A DNA stretch of 37,201 nt, from contig CAMEWO010000021.1 in the NCBI GenBank assembly GCA_945946665.1, forward strand, positions 1 through 37,201. The letters run 5' to 3'. The notes beneath the pieces were generated by a model. That model did not search any database. It was not told the origin of the DNA and saw nothing but the letters and a program-made list of their open reading frames with translations. Each line of letters opens with the position of its first letter. Within the stretch, counting starts at the first letter, position 1. The stretch comes from an uncultured Eubacterium sp. Lineage in GTDB: Bacteria; Bacillota; Clostridia; Lachnospirales; Lachnospiraceae. The position numbers were made by a program, and so were the translations under genes. Of the stretch, positions 16,009 to 24,527 are shown piece by piece.

Positions 16009-18748
16009 TTACATTTTAAGTTTACTAAAGTCAAGAATTGTACCATTGGTACTAGTATTTATTGTTATGTTTTCCATTGCAGTCGGCAGATTGTTTAATA
16101 TTCAGATAATTAATGGGGAATCATATGTTTCATCACTTTCAGAATCTATAAAGAAAACTACCAGTGTTGCGGCAACAAGAGGTAGAATCTTTGATAAGAA
16201 TGGAGTTTTACTGGCTTACAATGAAATTGCGTTTGCTGTTAAAATCAGTGATAGTGGAACATATTCCAGCAATACAGTTAAGAATAATTCTATTAATTCT
16301 GCAATTGAAAAGACTTTGAATATAATTGAGTCGAAGAATGATAAATTCTCTAATGATTTTCAGATTGTATCAGATGGAAATAGCGGATTTAAGTACACTG
16401 TTTCAGATAATGCTTTATTAAGATTTAAGAGAGATACATATGGTGTGTCTACAATTTCAGGATTGTCAGATGAACAGAAAAACTCATCTGCCAATGAGAT
16501 GATTGATTATCTGTGTAACAGATATGAATTGAACAAAGATGATTACTCTGTTTCACATCTTCTGGAAATAATTAATCTGAGAGTGAGCATGTCTGCCAAT
16601 TCATATAACAGATATGTCAGCTTTACAATAGCAAATGAGGTTTCTGATGATACAGTTGCAGCTGTTCTTGAGAGTTCAGGAGAACTTCCAGGGGTTACAG
16701 TTGAGCAGCAATATGTTAGAAGATATGTAAACAGTGTATATTGTTCCCAGGTGCTTGGATATACTGGAACAGTATCAAGTGCGGAACTTGAAAATCTAAG
16801 AGCGCAAGACCCTTCTTATGAAAATAATGACATAGTTGGTAAAACTGGTATTGAGAAGGCTATGGAATCAGAACTATCTGGAACAAAAGGGTCTAAAACT
16901 GTCTATGTTGATACTGTTGGAAGAATAACTGAGGTTGTTGACGAAACAGACGCGGTAGCTGGAAATGATGTTTACCTTACCATAGATATCAACCTTCAGA
17001 AGTCTATATACGAGGCGATTGAAGATGAAATTGTTGGTATTTTATTAAGCTACATTACATTGGGGGATGATAAATACGAATATAATTCATCTGATGAAAT
17101 TTCACAGATTAATATTCCAATAAAGGAAGTTTACTTTGCACTGATAAACAATAACCTTATTGACCTTGACAAGATGGCATTGTGTGAACATCAGGCAGAG
17201 ACAGAGGTTTACAATGAATATCTTATAAAGAAGGACTACACTTTCAACTGGCTTGAAAGGGAACTAAAAGAGGGAAATACCCAGTACGGAAAGCTCACAG
17301 AGGAACAAAAGGCGTATATATGGTATATTTATAAGGATTTGTTGTGCGAAAGCAAGGTCTTCAATACTGGACGTGTGGATGTTAACGATGAGATGTATGA
17401 TGACTGGATAAATGGAAATAATACCAGTCTTTCTAATCTGTTAAAATATGGTATTACTAAAAACTGGATTGATATGTCTCTCCTTGCAGATGAACAGTAC
17501 ACCAGCTTATCGGAATCATATGATATATTGTGCCGGTATATTATGGATGAATTATATGTTGATAATAATTTTTCCAAGAAAATGTATAAATACATGGTGG
17601 AAGATGTTGATATAACTGGCCGCCAGCTGATTATGATTCTTTTTGAACAGGGATTCCTTGATTCTGAAGAAGAGTATGATCTGATTAATGAGGGGAGAAT
17701 GTCACCATATAATTTTATGCTGGATGCAATCTCTACTAAGAGGATTACACCTGCTGACCTGGCTTTAAAGCCTTGTTCTGGATCGTGTGTAATTGTAGAC
17801 CCTGATAATGGAAAGGTTATTGCACTTGTATCATATCCAAGCTATGATAATAACAAAATGTCAGGAACAGTGGATGCTGAATATTATGCTAAATTAAGCA
17901 ATGACAACTCAAAACCTCTTACTAATTATGCAACACAGGCACAGAATGCTCCAGGTTCTACATTCAAGATATGTTCAGCTGTAGCTGGATTAGACCAGGG
18001 AGTAATTACTACTTCAACAGAGTTTTTCTGTAATGGTATTTTCGCGGAAACTTCTCCTCCTCCAAGATGCTGGCAGAGATGGGGACATGGCAATGAGACG
18101 GTTTCAACTGCTATAAGAGATTCATGTAATGTATATTTTTATAATGTTGGGTTTAAATTGTCCAAACTGAAAAATGGTGAGTTTAACGATACCTATGGTA
18201 CTAATATCCTTAAAAATTATGCAGAACAGTTTGGACTTGCCACTACTTCTGGTATTGAAATATCTGAGAAACTGCCTCACCCATCAACAATTGATGTAAT
18301 AAGATCAGCAATTGGACAGGGGAACCATTCATACAGTGCCCTTAATCTGGCAAGATACTGTTCAACTATCGCAAACAGCGGTACATGCTATAATCTTACA
18401 CTTGTTGATAAGATAACAGATAACAGTGGTAATCTTATAGAAGAGAATCAGGCAGATGTGGCTTCAACAATGGATATTAATAATGGAATATGGAACGCTG
18501 TGCATTATGGCATGTATCTTACCACAGAATCATATCCTGCACTTGCAAATATTGGAATATCCGTTGGCTCTAAAACAGGAACAGCCCAGGAAAATGAAAG
18601 AGAACCTGATCATGCTACAATGATAAGCTATGCTCCGTATGATGACCCACAGGTTGCAATGTCTGTCATAATCAGAAATGGTTATGGAAGTGGTTATACA
18701 GCAACTTTGACAGCAAAAATATTAAAAACATACTTTGGTCTTGAATAA
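15992..18748 (+). CDS. class B penicillin-binding protein (PBP2/MrdA type) with large inserted region
   Basis: Transpeptidase that cross-links new peptidoglycan, most likely as the elongasome PBP2, given mreBCD just upstream and a SEDS polymerase downstream. The 918 residues comprise a short cytoplasmic tail, a membrane anchor (about 13-35), the PBP dimer domain (about 50-330), and a transpeptidase domain resuming at about 595. That domain has the nucleophile Ser656 and Lys659 in GSTFK, SCN at 711-713 and KTG at 861-863. About 250 residues rich in charged and aromatic positions separate the DINLQ strand (about 331) from the CVIVDPDNGKVIAL strand, where many PBP2 proteins have only a few tens. 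Hence it is some 200 residues longer than the Bacillus homologues. GGGTGA five bases upstream supports ATG 15992. Confidence 0.93.
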   Translation: MKEIFDYILSLLKSRIVPLVLVFIVMFSIAVGRLFNIQIINGESYVSSLSESIKKTTSVAATRGRIFDKNGVLLAYNEIAFAVKISDSGTYSSNTVKNNSINSAIEKTLNIIESKNDKFSNDFQIVSDGNSGFKYTVSDNALLRFKRDTYGVSTISGLSDEQKNSSANEMIDYLCNRYELNKDDYSVSHLLEIINLRVSMSANSYNRYVSFTIANEVSDDTVAAVLESSGELPGVTVEQQYVRRYVNSVYCSQVLGYTGTVSSAELENLRAQDPSYENNDIVGKTGIEKAMESELSGTKGSKTVYVDTVGRITEVVDETDAVAGNDVYLTIDINLQKSIYEAIEDEIVGILLSYITLGDDKYEYNSSDEISQINIPIKEVYFALINNNLIDLDKMALCEHQAETEVYNEYLIKKDYTFNWLERELKEGNTQYGKLTEEQKAYIWYIYKDLLCESKVFNTGRVDVNDEMYDDWINGNNTSLSNLLKYGITKNWIDMSLLADEQYTSLSESYDILCRYIMDELYVDNNFSKKMYKYMVEDVDITGRQLIMILFEQGFLDSEEEYDLINEGRMSPYNFMLDAISTKRITPADLALKPCSGSCVIVDPDNGKVIALVSYPSYDNNKMSGTVDAEYYAKLSNDNSKPLTNYATQAQNAPGSTFKICSAVAGLDQGVITTSTEFFCNGIFAETSPPPRCWQRWGHGNETVSTAIRDSCNVYFYNVGFKLSKLKNGEFNDTYGTNILKNYAEQFGLATTSGIEISEKLPHPSTIDVIRSAIGQGNHSYSALNLARYCSTIANSGTCYNLTLVDKITDNSGNLIEENQADVASTMDINNGIWNAVHYGMYLTTESYPALANIGISVGSKTGTAQENEREPDHATMISYAPYDDPQVAMSVIIRNGYGSGYTATLTAKILKTYFGLE

Positions 18749-18804
18749 TGACGAAAAAAATTTTAAAATATATATGTTTTTATTGTTAAGAAATGAGGTG
18801 TACA

Positions 18805-19518
18805 GTGAGTAATTCAGTTATAATTAAGAGCAATAAGCAGGGAATAACTGTTATTCTTGATGATGAAATCGGTTTCGATGAGTTAAAGAGCCTTGTTAAA
18901 GAGAAGTTTACACAATCTGCATCATTTTTTGGAAGTGCTGACATGGCCATGGCATTTGAGGGCAGGGAACTATCAAATAAGGAACAGCAGGAGCTTATTG
19001 ATATTGTTGAGGCATCAACCAATATGAAGGTTATATGCGTGCTGGATGAAAAATCTATTAAGGGTTCAAAGGATAACAGCAGTGGTTCTAATAGCTCTAT
19101 GCTTGTGAATGGTTCTCCAGATGGATTGTTTTATAAGGGCACATTAAGGTCAGGACAGGTTCTGGAGTCAGAGACAAGTGTTATTGTCCTTGGTGATGTC
19201 AATCCAGGTGGAAGGATTATTTCAAAGGGGAATGTTGTTGTACTTGGAAGTCTTAAAGGAAATGTGTATGCAGGTGCTGCCGGTAACAGTAATTCATTTG
19301 TTGTTGCTCTTGACATGAGTCCGATGCAGATAAAGATTGCAGATGTGATTGCAAGAAGTTCTGACAGTTCAATTCCTGCCAAGATTAAAAAGGCAAGAAA
19401 AAACAAGATGGCTAAGATTACAAAGAGTATTCAGCCTAAGATTGCATTTGTGGAGGATGGGAATATATACATAGAGAATCTTTCATCTGATGTGATTGAG
19501 GATATTAAAATCAATTAA
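18805..19518 (+). CDS. minC: septum site-determining protein MinC
   Basis: Inhibitor of FtsZ assembly, carried to the poles by MinD. The N-terminal domain (about 1-85) is followed by a serine/asparagine-rich linker (SKDNSSGSNSS) and the right-handed beta-helix C-terminal domain, with YKGTLRSGQVLESETSVIVLGDVNPGG, KGNVVVLGSLKGNVYAG and FVVALDMSPMQIKIADVIAR. I prefer GTG 18805 (237 residues), because GAGGTG at 18795-18800 fits it; ATG 18793 has no ribosome site before it and lies on top of that element. minD follows after 84 bases. Confidence 0.9.
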   Translation: MSNSVIIKSNKQGITVILDDEIGFDELKSLVKEKFTQSASFFGSADMAMAFEGRELSNKEQQELIDIVEASTNMKVICVLDEKSIKGSKDNSSGSNSSMLVNGSPDGLFYKGTLRSGQVLESETSVIVLGDVNPGGRIISKGNVVVLGSLKGNVYAGAAGNSNSFVVALDMSPMQIKIADVIARSSDSSIPAKIKKARKNKMAKITKSIQPKIAFVEDGNIYIENLSSDVIEDIKIN

Positions 19519-19520
19519 TG

Positions 19521-19549
19521 TTGATTTAATTGCTTAGTTGAAGCATAAT
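19521..19549 (+). promoter_or_regulatory. likely sigma-A promoter for minD-minE
   Basis: TTGATT (19521-19526) and CATAAT (19544-19549) are separated by 17 bases, close to the sigma-A consensus. They lie just after minC and about 55 bases before the minD start. This could give MinD and MinE an expression level independent of MinC, since minD also has an ideal AGGAGG ribosome site. It is prediction by eye only. Confidence 0.5.
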
Positions 19550-19602
19550 AAAATTGAGAATGGTTTGAAAAACAAATATTTTTAAATTACAGGAGGCGCG
19601 TA

Positions 19603-20409
19603 ATGAGCGAAGTTATTGTTGTTACATCTGGTAAAGGTGGTGTTGGTAAGACTACAACAACTGCTAACATTGGAACAGGTCTTGCAAAGCTTGGCAAGAA
19701 GGTTGTTATGATTGACACTGATACTGGTTTAAGAAATCTTGATGTTGTATTAGGTCTTGAAAATAGAATCGTTTACAATCTTGTTGATGTTGTAGAAGGA
19801 AATTGCAGAATCAAGCAGGCTATGATTACAGATAAGAGATGCCCTAAATTATATCTTCTTCCAACAGCACAGACAAGAGACAAGTCAGCTATTACTCCAG
19901 AACAGATGATTAAAGTTATTGAGGAGATTAAGGCAGATCCTGAAGAATTTGATTACATAATCCTTGACTGCCCTGCTGGTATTGAGCAGGGATTCCAGAA
20001 TGCAATTGCAGGTGCTGACAGAGCACTGGTAGTTACTACACCAGAGGTTTCAGCAATCAGGGATGCTGATAGAATTGTTGGTTTACTTGATGCACATGGA
20101 CTTAAAGACCATGAGGACTTAATTGTAAACAGAATCAGAATGGATATGGTAAACAGAGGCGAGATGATGTCAATTGAGGATGTCAATGATATCTTACAGC
20201 TTAATGTTATAGGCGCTGTTCCAGATGATGAGAACATTGTTGTAGCTACTAACAAAGGTCAGCCACTGGTTGGAGATGATTCTCTTGCAGGACAGGCTTA
20301 CATGAACATTTGTAGAAGAATTACCGGAGAAGAAGTTGAATTTCTTGATCTTAATGGCAAGGGAGGTTTCTTTAAGAAGCTGTCTTCACTCTTCAAGGGT
20401 AACAAGTAA
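19603..20409 (+). CDS. minD: septum site-determining ATPase MinD
   Basis: ParA-family ATPase that binds the membrane when ATP-bound, recruits MinC, and is released by MinE. The 268 residues begin with the deviant Walker A GKGGVGKTTTT, with signature Lys11 and catalytic Lys16. DTDTGLRNLD, DYIILDCPAGIEQGF and VVTTPEVSAIRDADR follow. The C-terminus FFKKLSSLFKG is the amphipathic membrane-targeting helix. The ribosome site AGGAGG (19591-19596) is perfect, and codon choice is more uniform than in the neighbours (GTT, GGT, AAG), suggesting high expression. Confidence 0.97.
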   Translation: MSEVIVVTSGKGGVGKTTTTANIGTGLAKLGKKVVMIDTDTGLRNLDVVLGLENRIVYNLVDVVEGNCRIKQAMITDKRCPKLYLLPTAQTRDKSAITPEQMIKVIEEIKADPEEFDYIILDCPAGIEQGFQNAIAGADRALVVTTPEVSAIRDADRIVGLLDAHGLKDHEDLIVNRIRMDMVNRGEMMSIEDVNDILQLNVIGAVPDDENIVVATNKGQPLVGDDSLAGQAYMNICRRITGEEVEFLDLNGKGGFFKKLSSLFKGNK

Positions 20410-20430
20410 TTTACAGGGGGCTGAAATATA

Positions 20431-20712
20431 ATGAGCTTATTAGATTTGTTTAAGAAAAAAGGCTCTGGCGACGTTGCAAAAGACAGATTAAAGCTTCTGC
20501 TTGTATCTGATCGTGCGAACTGTTCTCCAGAGGTTATGGAAATGATTAAAAATGATATTATTAAGGTAATATCAAAATATATGGTAATAGATGCTGAAGG
20601 ACTTGATATTCAGATTACGTCTACTGAATCTGATTCAAATAATGGTTCTGTTCCGGCATTATTTGCTAATATTCCTATTAAGGACATGAGAAATTGTGAT
20701 AATAATAAATAG
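20431..20712 (+). CDS. minE: cell division topological specificity factor MinE
   Basis: Small MinD activator that drives Min oscillation. The 93 residues have an amphipathic N-terminus (MSLLDLFKKK), the anti-MinCD segment with AKDRLKLLLVSDRANCSPEVMEMIKNDIIKVISKYM, and a C-terminal dimerisation domain with IDAEGLDIQI. It begins 21 bases after minD with an AGGGGG ribosome site. MinE together with MinC and MinD indicates an oscillating rather than a DivIVA-only Min system. Confidence 0.94.
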   Translation: MSLLDLFKKKGSGDVAKDRLKLLLVSDRANCSPEVMEMIKNDIIKVISKYMVIDAEGLDIQITSTESDSNNGSVPALFANIPIKDMRNCDNNK

Positions 20713-20735
20713 GGAATATATAACTAGGAGCTAGT

Positions 20736-21881
20736 ATGTTTAAGAAATATCAGTTGAAATCATATAATTTCAGACTTCTTGTACTACTGATAATAACAGC
20801 ACTTTATGGTATTCTGGTAATTAACAGTGCAAATCCTCTGTATACATTCAGACAGTGTTTTGGTTTTGTATTATCCCTTGCTGTAATGATATTCGTATCC
20901 TTTGTAGATTATAACTTTATTTTAAGGTATTACTGGGTATGGTATTTTTTTGATATCCTTCTTCTTATACTTGTTAAAGTAGTTGGAAAATCAAGCCATG
21001 GAGCAAAGAGATGGCTTCCGGTGTTTGGGATACAGTTCCAGCCTTCTGAGTTATCAAAGATAATCCTTGTTATAGTGGCTGCCAAGCTGATTTCTATGTA
21101 TAAGGATAAGATAAATGACTGGAGGTTTTTGTTGATTCTTGCTGTAATACTTGGGGTACCCTTGGTTTTAACTGCATCACAGCCGGATTTATCCACCACG
21201 ATTCTTACCTTTCTTATCCTTTTCACAGTTATATTTTGTGCAGGTTTAAGTTATAAGATAATAGGACTGGCTGTTTTGATAGTTGTTCCTCTTATGGTTG
21301 GCTCCTTATTCTATATTGGTAATGAGAATAATAATGTATTTTTCCTGAAGGATTATCAGAGAGACAGAATTGTTTCTTTCCTGCATCCTGACGAGAATGA
21401 TGCTGGCGTGTATCAGCAGGAATATGCTGTTAAGGCTATTGGTTCTGGACAGTTGTCAGGAAAAGGTCTTGATAATGATGATCCAACTTCTATGAAGAAT
21501 GCAAATTATATTGCTGAAGCCCACACAGATTTCATATTTGCTGTAATTGGTGAAGAACTTGGGTTTGTTGGATGCGTTGCGGTTGTGGTATTATTGGCAT
21601 TGATAGTTATGGAATGTATTATCGCAGCGGTAAGCGCGAAGAATCTGGCAGGTAAGCTGATATGCTGTGGGGTTGCAGCTTATATAGGGTTTCAATCCTT
21701 TATTAATATTGGAGTTGTAACTCATATTCTTCCTAATACTGGATTGCCGCTTCCGTTTTTTAGTTACGGTATTTCCTCTTTGCTTATATTGTTTTCATCT
21801 ATGGGGATTGTGCTTAATATCAGTCTCCAGAGAAATGTTATAAAAGATGATGAGATTTTTGCTAAGGATTTTAAAGGATAA
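20736..21881 (+). CDS. rodA: SEDS peptidoglycan glycosyltransferase (RodA/FtsW family), probably RodA
   Basis: Polytopic lipid II polymerase working with a class B PBP. The 381 residues have about ten hydrophobic segments. Family motifs are GAKRWLPVFGIQFQPSELSKI, SQPDLSTTI, YQRDRIVSFLHP, the large periplasmic loop with VKAIGSGQLSGKG, EAHTDFIFAVIGEELGFVG, and LPNTGLPLPFFSYGISSLL. Context (mreBCD, PBP2 and minCDE on the same strand) favours RodA over FtsW. AGGAG precedes ATG 20736. Confidence 0.9.
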   Translation: MFKKYQLKSYNFRLLVLLIITALYGILVINSANPLYTFRQCFGFVLSLAVMIFVSFVDYNFILRYYWVWYFFDILLLILVKVVGKSSHGAKRWLPVFGIQFQPSELSKIILVIVAAKLISMYKDKINDWRFLLILAVILGVPLVLTASQPDLSTTILTFLILFTVIFCAGLSYKIIGLAVLIVVPLMVGSLFYIGNENNNVFFLKDYQRDRIVSFLHPDENDAGVYQQEYAVKAIGSGQLSGKGLDNDDPTSMKNANYIAEAHTDFIFAVIGEELGFVGCVAVVVLLALIVMECIIAAVSAKNLAGKLICCGVAAYIGFQSFINIGVVTHILPNTGLPLPFFSYGISSLLILFSSMGIVLNISLQRNVIKDDEIFAKDFKG

Positions 21882-21906
21882 ATAATATCTTAAGAGGTAG
21901 GGCTGT

Positions 21907-22302
21907 ATGAACATAGGTCTAATTGCGCATGATTCTAAGAAAAAATTAATGCAGAATTTCTGTATTGCATATCACGGTATATTAAGTAAGAACCAGTTGT
22001 ATTCAACAGGAACAACAGGACAGCTTATTGAGGAGGTTACGAATCTTTCTGTTCACAAGTTCCTTGCAGGTCATCTTGGTGGCGTTCAGCAGCTATGTGC
22101 TGAAATTGAACATAATCAGATGGACCTGGTAATTTTCCTGCGGGAACCAACAAATCCAAAGGCACATGAACCCGATATCTCGGATGTTTCTGTTCTTTGT
22201 GATATGTATAATATTCCTCTTGCTACTAATCTTGCCACAGCGGAGCTTCTTATTAAGTCTCTGGAACGTGGCGATATGGAATGGCGTGAAATTTACCAGT
22301 GA
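21907..22302 (+). CDS. mgsA: methylglyoxal synthase homologue lacking the catalytic Asp
   Basis: By family this enzyme converts dihydroxyacetone phosphate to methylglyoxal and phosphate. The 131 residues align along the family: IAHDSKKK (His8, Asp9), YSTGTTGQLI, AGHLGGVQQ, DLVIFLREPTNPKAHEPD, and IPLATNLATAELLI. However, the GGDQQ motif that carries the catalytic base (Asp71 in E. coli) reads GGVQQ, with Val60. The DP motif (Asp91 in E. coli) reads EP, with Glu80. The phosphate-binding TGTTG and the His of HEPD are kept. Phosphate-ligand binding may survive while synthase activity is lost or changed. Position after rodA gives no metabolic hint. Confidence 0.85.
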   Translation: MNIGLIAHDSKKKLMQNFCIAYHGILSKNQLYSTGTTGQLIEEVTNLSVHKFLAGHLGGVQQLCAEIEHNQMDLVIFLREPTNPKAHEPDISDVSVLCDMYNIPLATNLATAELLIKSLERGDMEWREIYQ

Positions 22303-22315
22303 TAATATATTGTTA

Positions 22316-22342
22316 AGCCGGCTGCCCATTGGTTAGTCGGCT
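22316..22342 (+). terminator. hairpin after mgsA, weak terminator or attenuator
   Basis: Arms AGCCGGCT (22316-22323) and AGTCGGCT (22335-22342) form an 8-bp stem with one G-U pair and an 11-base loop, 14 bases after the mgsA stop. No clean T-run follows directly (only TTTT at 22351-22354), so termination may be partial. The next gene begins 42 bases later. Confidence 0.35.
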
Positions 22343-22384
22343 AATGTTCAGTTTTGATATTATTTATTAAGTAAAGGATTTCTT

Positions 22385-23791
22385 ATGGGCAAAGAAAATA
22401 AAGCCAAAAGTGGAAAAAAAGTTGTAAAATACAGAAGAAAGCCTAAGGCAGCTGCTGCAATACTGGCTGTTGTTCTGTTTTATCTTATAGCTTTTATAAT
22501 AATATATCTGTCAAAGTCAAAGGTGCAGACTTATGAAGTTGACATGGGGTCACTTACCTCTAATGCAACGTTCACCGGAATAGCCTTGAGAACAGAAAAG
22601 ATTGTTAATTCCAACTACTCTGGCAACATTAATTATTACCAGAAAGAGGGTAGCAGGGTAAAGGTTGGAGATACAGTTTATACTGTTGATGAAACGGGAC
22701 GTGTTTCTGAAATTTTATCCCAATACAAGAGAAGTGATGAAAATTCCCTGTCTAAGCAGGATCTCTCCACAATTAAGTCTATGCTGAACAATTTTAAGAC
22801 TAACTATGATGGCAGTAATTTTGGTGATATATATGATTTAAAAACAGAATTGAATTCAGCAGTGCTTCAATCAATGAATGAGAGCATAATTGCTAATCTT
22901 GACAGTATTGTTGCAAGCACAGGCTCTGAAAATCTATTTCAGACAGTTGCTGCAGATGAGGCGGGAACAGTTGTATATTATACAGATGGTTATGAAGATG
23001 TTACATCTGACACCTTAACAAATGACATGTTTAGTAAAAGTTCTTATAAAAAAACTAATCTTAAGACAGAAAGCATTGTTGTTAAGGATAATCCAGCATA
23101 TAAGATAATCACCGATGAGGTGTGGTATATATGTTTTCCTCTTACCAAGAACGATATTGAAAAGTATTCGCTGTCTGACAAGAGCTCTGTGTCAATAAAG
23201 ATATTAAAGGATAATATTTCTGTTGTTTGTCCGTTTGTTCTTGTTAATAACAATGGGCAATATTTTGGTAAGATTACCCTTAAGAAGTATATGGTAAGGT
23301 ATGCCACAGAGCGTTATATTGATTTCGAGCTTAGTTCATCAAGTAAGACAGGGCTTAAGATACCAGCCTCTGCAATTACAGATCATGAGTTTTATGTCAT
23401 ACCTAAATCATACCTTACAACTTATGGTAATAATAGTACATATGGCGTTATTGTAGAGGAATACTCTAATGGTGAGATGAAAAACTATTTTAAAGCACTG
23501 GATATATATAAACAGACTGATGAATGTGTATATATCTCAACTGATGCACTGGAAAGGGGAACATCTGTAATTAAGCCGGATTCTTCTGAAAAATTTGTTA
23601 TTAATTCAACAGAAAAGTTAAAGGGTGTGTACTGTGTTAATACCGGTTATACTGCATTTAAGATGGTAGATATTATTGACCAGAATAATGAATATGTTAT
23701 CTCTAAAAAGGGTATCTCTTATGGAATATCATTGTATGACAGAATTATTCTGGATGCTGAGAAGTATACTGACAACCAGATGGTATATTAG
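22385..23791 (+). CDS. HlyD-like membrane-anchored protein of unknown role
   Basis: A 468-residue protein with a very basic cytoplasmic N-terminus, one membrane segment (about 23-43) and a large extracytoplasmic part. The segment after the anchor (VDMGSLTSNATFTGIALRTEKIV, then NYYQKEGSRVKVGDTVYTVDETG) has the half-lipoyl/barrel pattern of HlyD/membrane-fusion adaptors. A middle helical region (about 110-190) and a beta-rich C-terminal half follow. No transporter ATPase or permease lies nearby; neighbours are mgsA, yggS and sepF, as seen in many Lachnospiraceae. AAAGGAT supports ATG 22385. An envelope or division role is an inference from position only. Confidence 0.8.
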   Translation: MGKENKAKSGKKVVKYRRKPKAAAAILAVVLFYLIAFIIIYLSKSKVQTYEVDMGSLTSNATFTGIALRTEKIVNSNYSGNINYYQKEGSRVKVGDTVYTVDETGRVSEILSQYKRSDENSLSKQDLSTIKSMLNNFKTNYDGSNFGDIYDLKTELNSAVLQSMNESIIANLDSIVASTGSENLFQTVAADEAGTVVYYTDGYEDVTSDTLTNDMFSKSSYKKTNLKTESIVVKDNPAYKIITDEVWYICFPLTKNDIEKYSLSDKSSVSIKILKDNISVVCPFVLVNNNGQYFGKITLKKYMVRYATERYIDFELSSSSKTGLKIPASAITDHEFYVIPKSYLTTYGNNSTYGVIVEEYSNGEMKNYFKALDIYKQTDECVYISTDALERGTSVIKPDSSEKFVINSTEKLKGVYCVNTGYTAFKMVDIIDQNNEYVISKKGISYGISLYDRIILDAEKYTDNQMVY

Positions 23792-23810
23792 GCGGAAAGG
23801 CAAGGCTTAT

Positions 23811-24512
23811 ATGGATAATGTTATAACAGAGAATTTAAAACAGGTTCAGAATAATATTAACTGTGCATGTGAAAGGGCTGGAAGGAGTACTTCCGAGGTT
23901 ATTCTTGTTGCGGTAAGCAAGACGAAACCGGTTGAAATGCTTATGGAAGCCTATAATGCTGGAATACGTGATTTTGGAGAGAATTATGTCCAGGAACTTG
24001 TTGATAAGATTGATATTATGCCAAAGGACATAAGATGGCATATGATTGGACATTTACAGCGAAATAAGGTAAAATATATCGTTGGCAAGGTTGCTATGAT
24101 TCATTCTGTTGATTCTTTACGGCTTGCAGAGGAGATTAGCAAGGAGTCAGTTAAGAAAGGCGTCGTGTCTGAAATTCTAATTGAGGTCAATGTTGGAATG
24201 GAGGAGTCCAAATTTGGTATTACAACAGAGAACGCTCTTGATATGGTTATTGCCATGAGTCAGCTTCCTAACATTGTTATCAGAGGTTTTATGACAAGTG
24301 CTCCATTTGTTGAAAATGCTGAAGATAATAGAAAGATTTTTAAATGTTTGCACAATATTATTGTTGACATCAGGGGTAAAAACATTGATAATACTACTAT
24401 GGATGTTCTTTCCATGGGCATGACCAATGATTATATTGTAGCAGTAGAAGAGGGAGCTTCAATGGTTCGTGTAGGTACAGCCATATTTGGCGCACGTAAT
24501 TATAATATATAG
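23811..24512 (+). CDS. YggS/YlmE-family PLP homeostasis protein
   Basis: PLP-binding, alanine-racemase-fold protein (YggS, YlmE in Bacillus, PROSC in animals) involved in PLP homeostasis, with no known catalytic reaction. The 233 residues show VILVAVSKTKPVEM with the PLP Lys37, DFGENYVQEL, WHMIGHLQRNKVKYIV, HSVDSLRLAEEI, LIEVNVGMEESKFGI and the phosphate-binding SMGMTNDY...GASMVRVGTAIFGAR. The frame is open upstream into the preceding gene, but ATG 23811 with AAGG five bases before it gives the family N-terminus. Its place directly before sepF matches the Bacillus ylmD-ylmE-sepF order. Confidence 0.93.
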   Translation: MDNVITENLKQVQNNINCACERAGRSTSEVILVAVSKTKPVEMLMEAYNAGIRDFGENYVQELVDKIDIMPKDIRWHMIGHLQRNKVKYIVGKVAMIHSVDSLRLAEEISKESVKKGVVSEILIEVNVGMEESKFGITTENALDMVIAMSQLPNIVIRGFMTSAPFVENAEDNRKIFKCLHNIIVDIRGKNIDNTTMDVLSMGMTNDYIVAVEEGASMVRVGTAIFGARNYNI

Positions 24513-24527
24513 TTTAGGAGATAGAAG

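Noticed and set aside
23676-23810. Longer start for the yggS gene overlapping the HlyD-like gene
   Set aside because: The extension is read out of frame through the coding end of the previous gene and is not part of the family; ATG 23811 has its own ribosome site.
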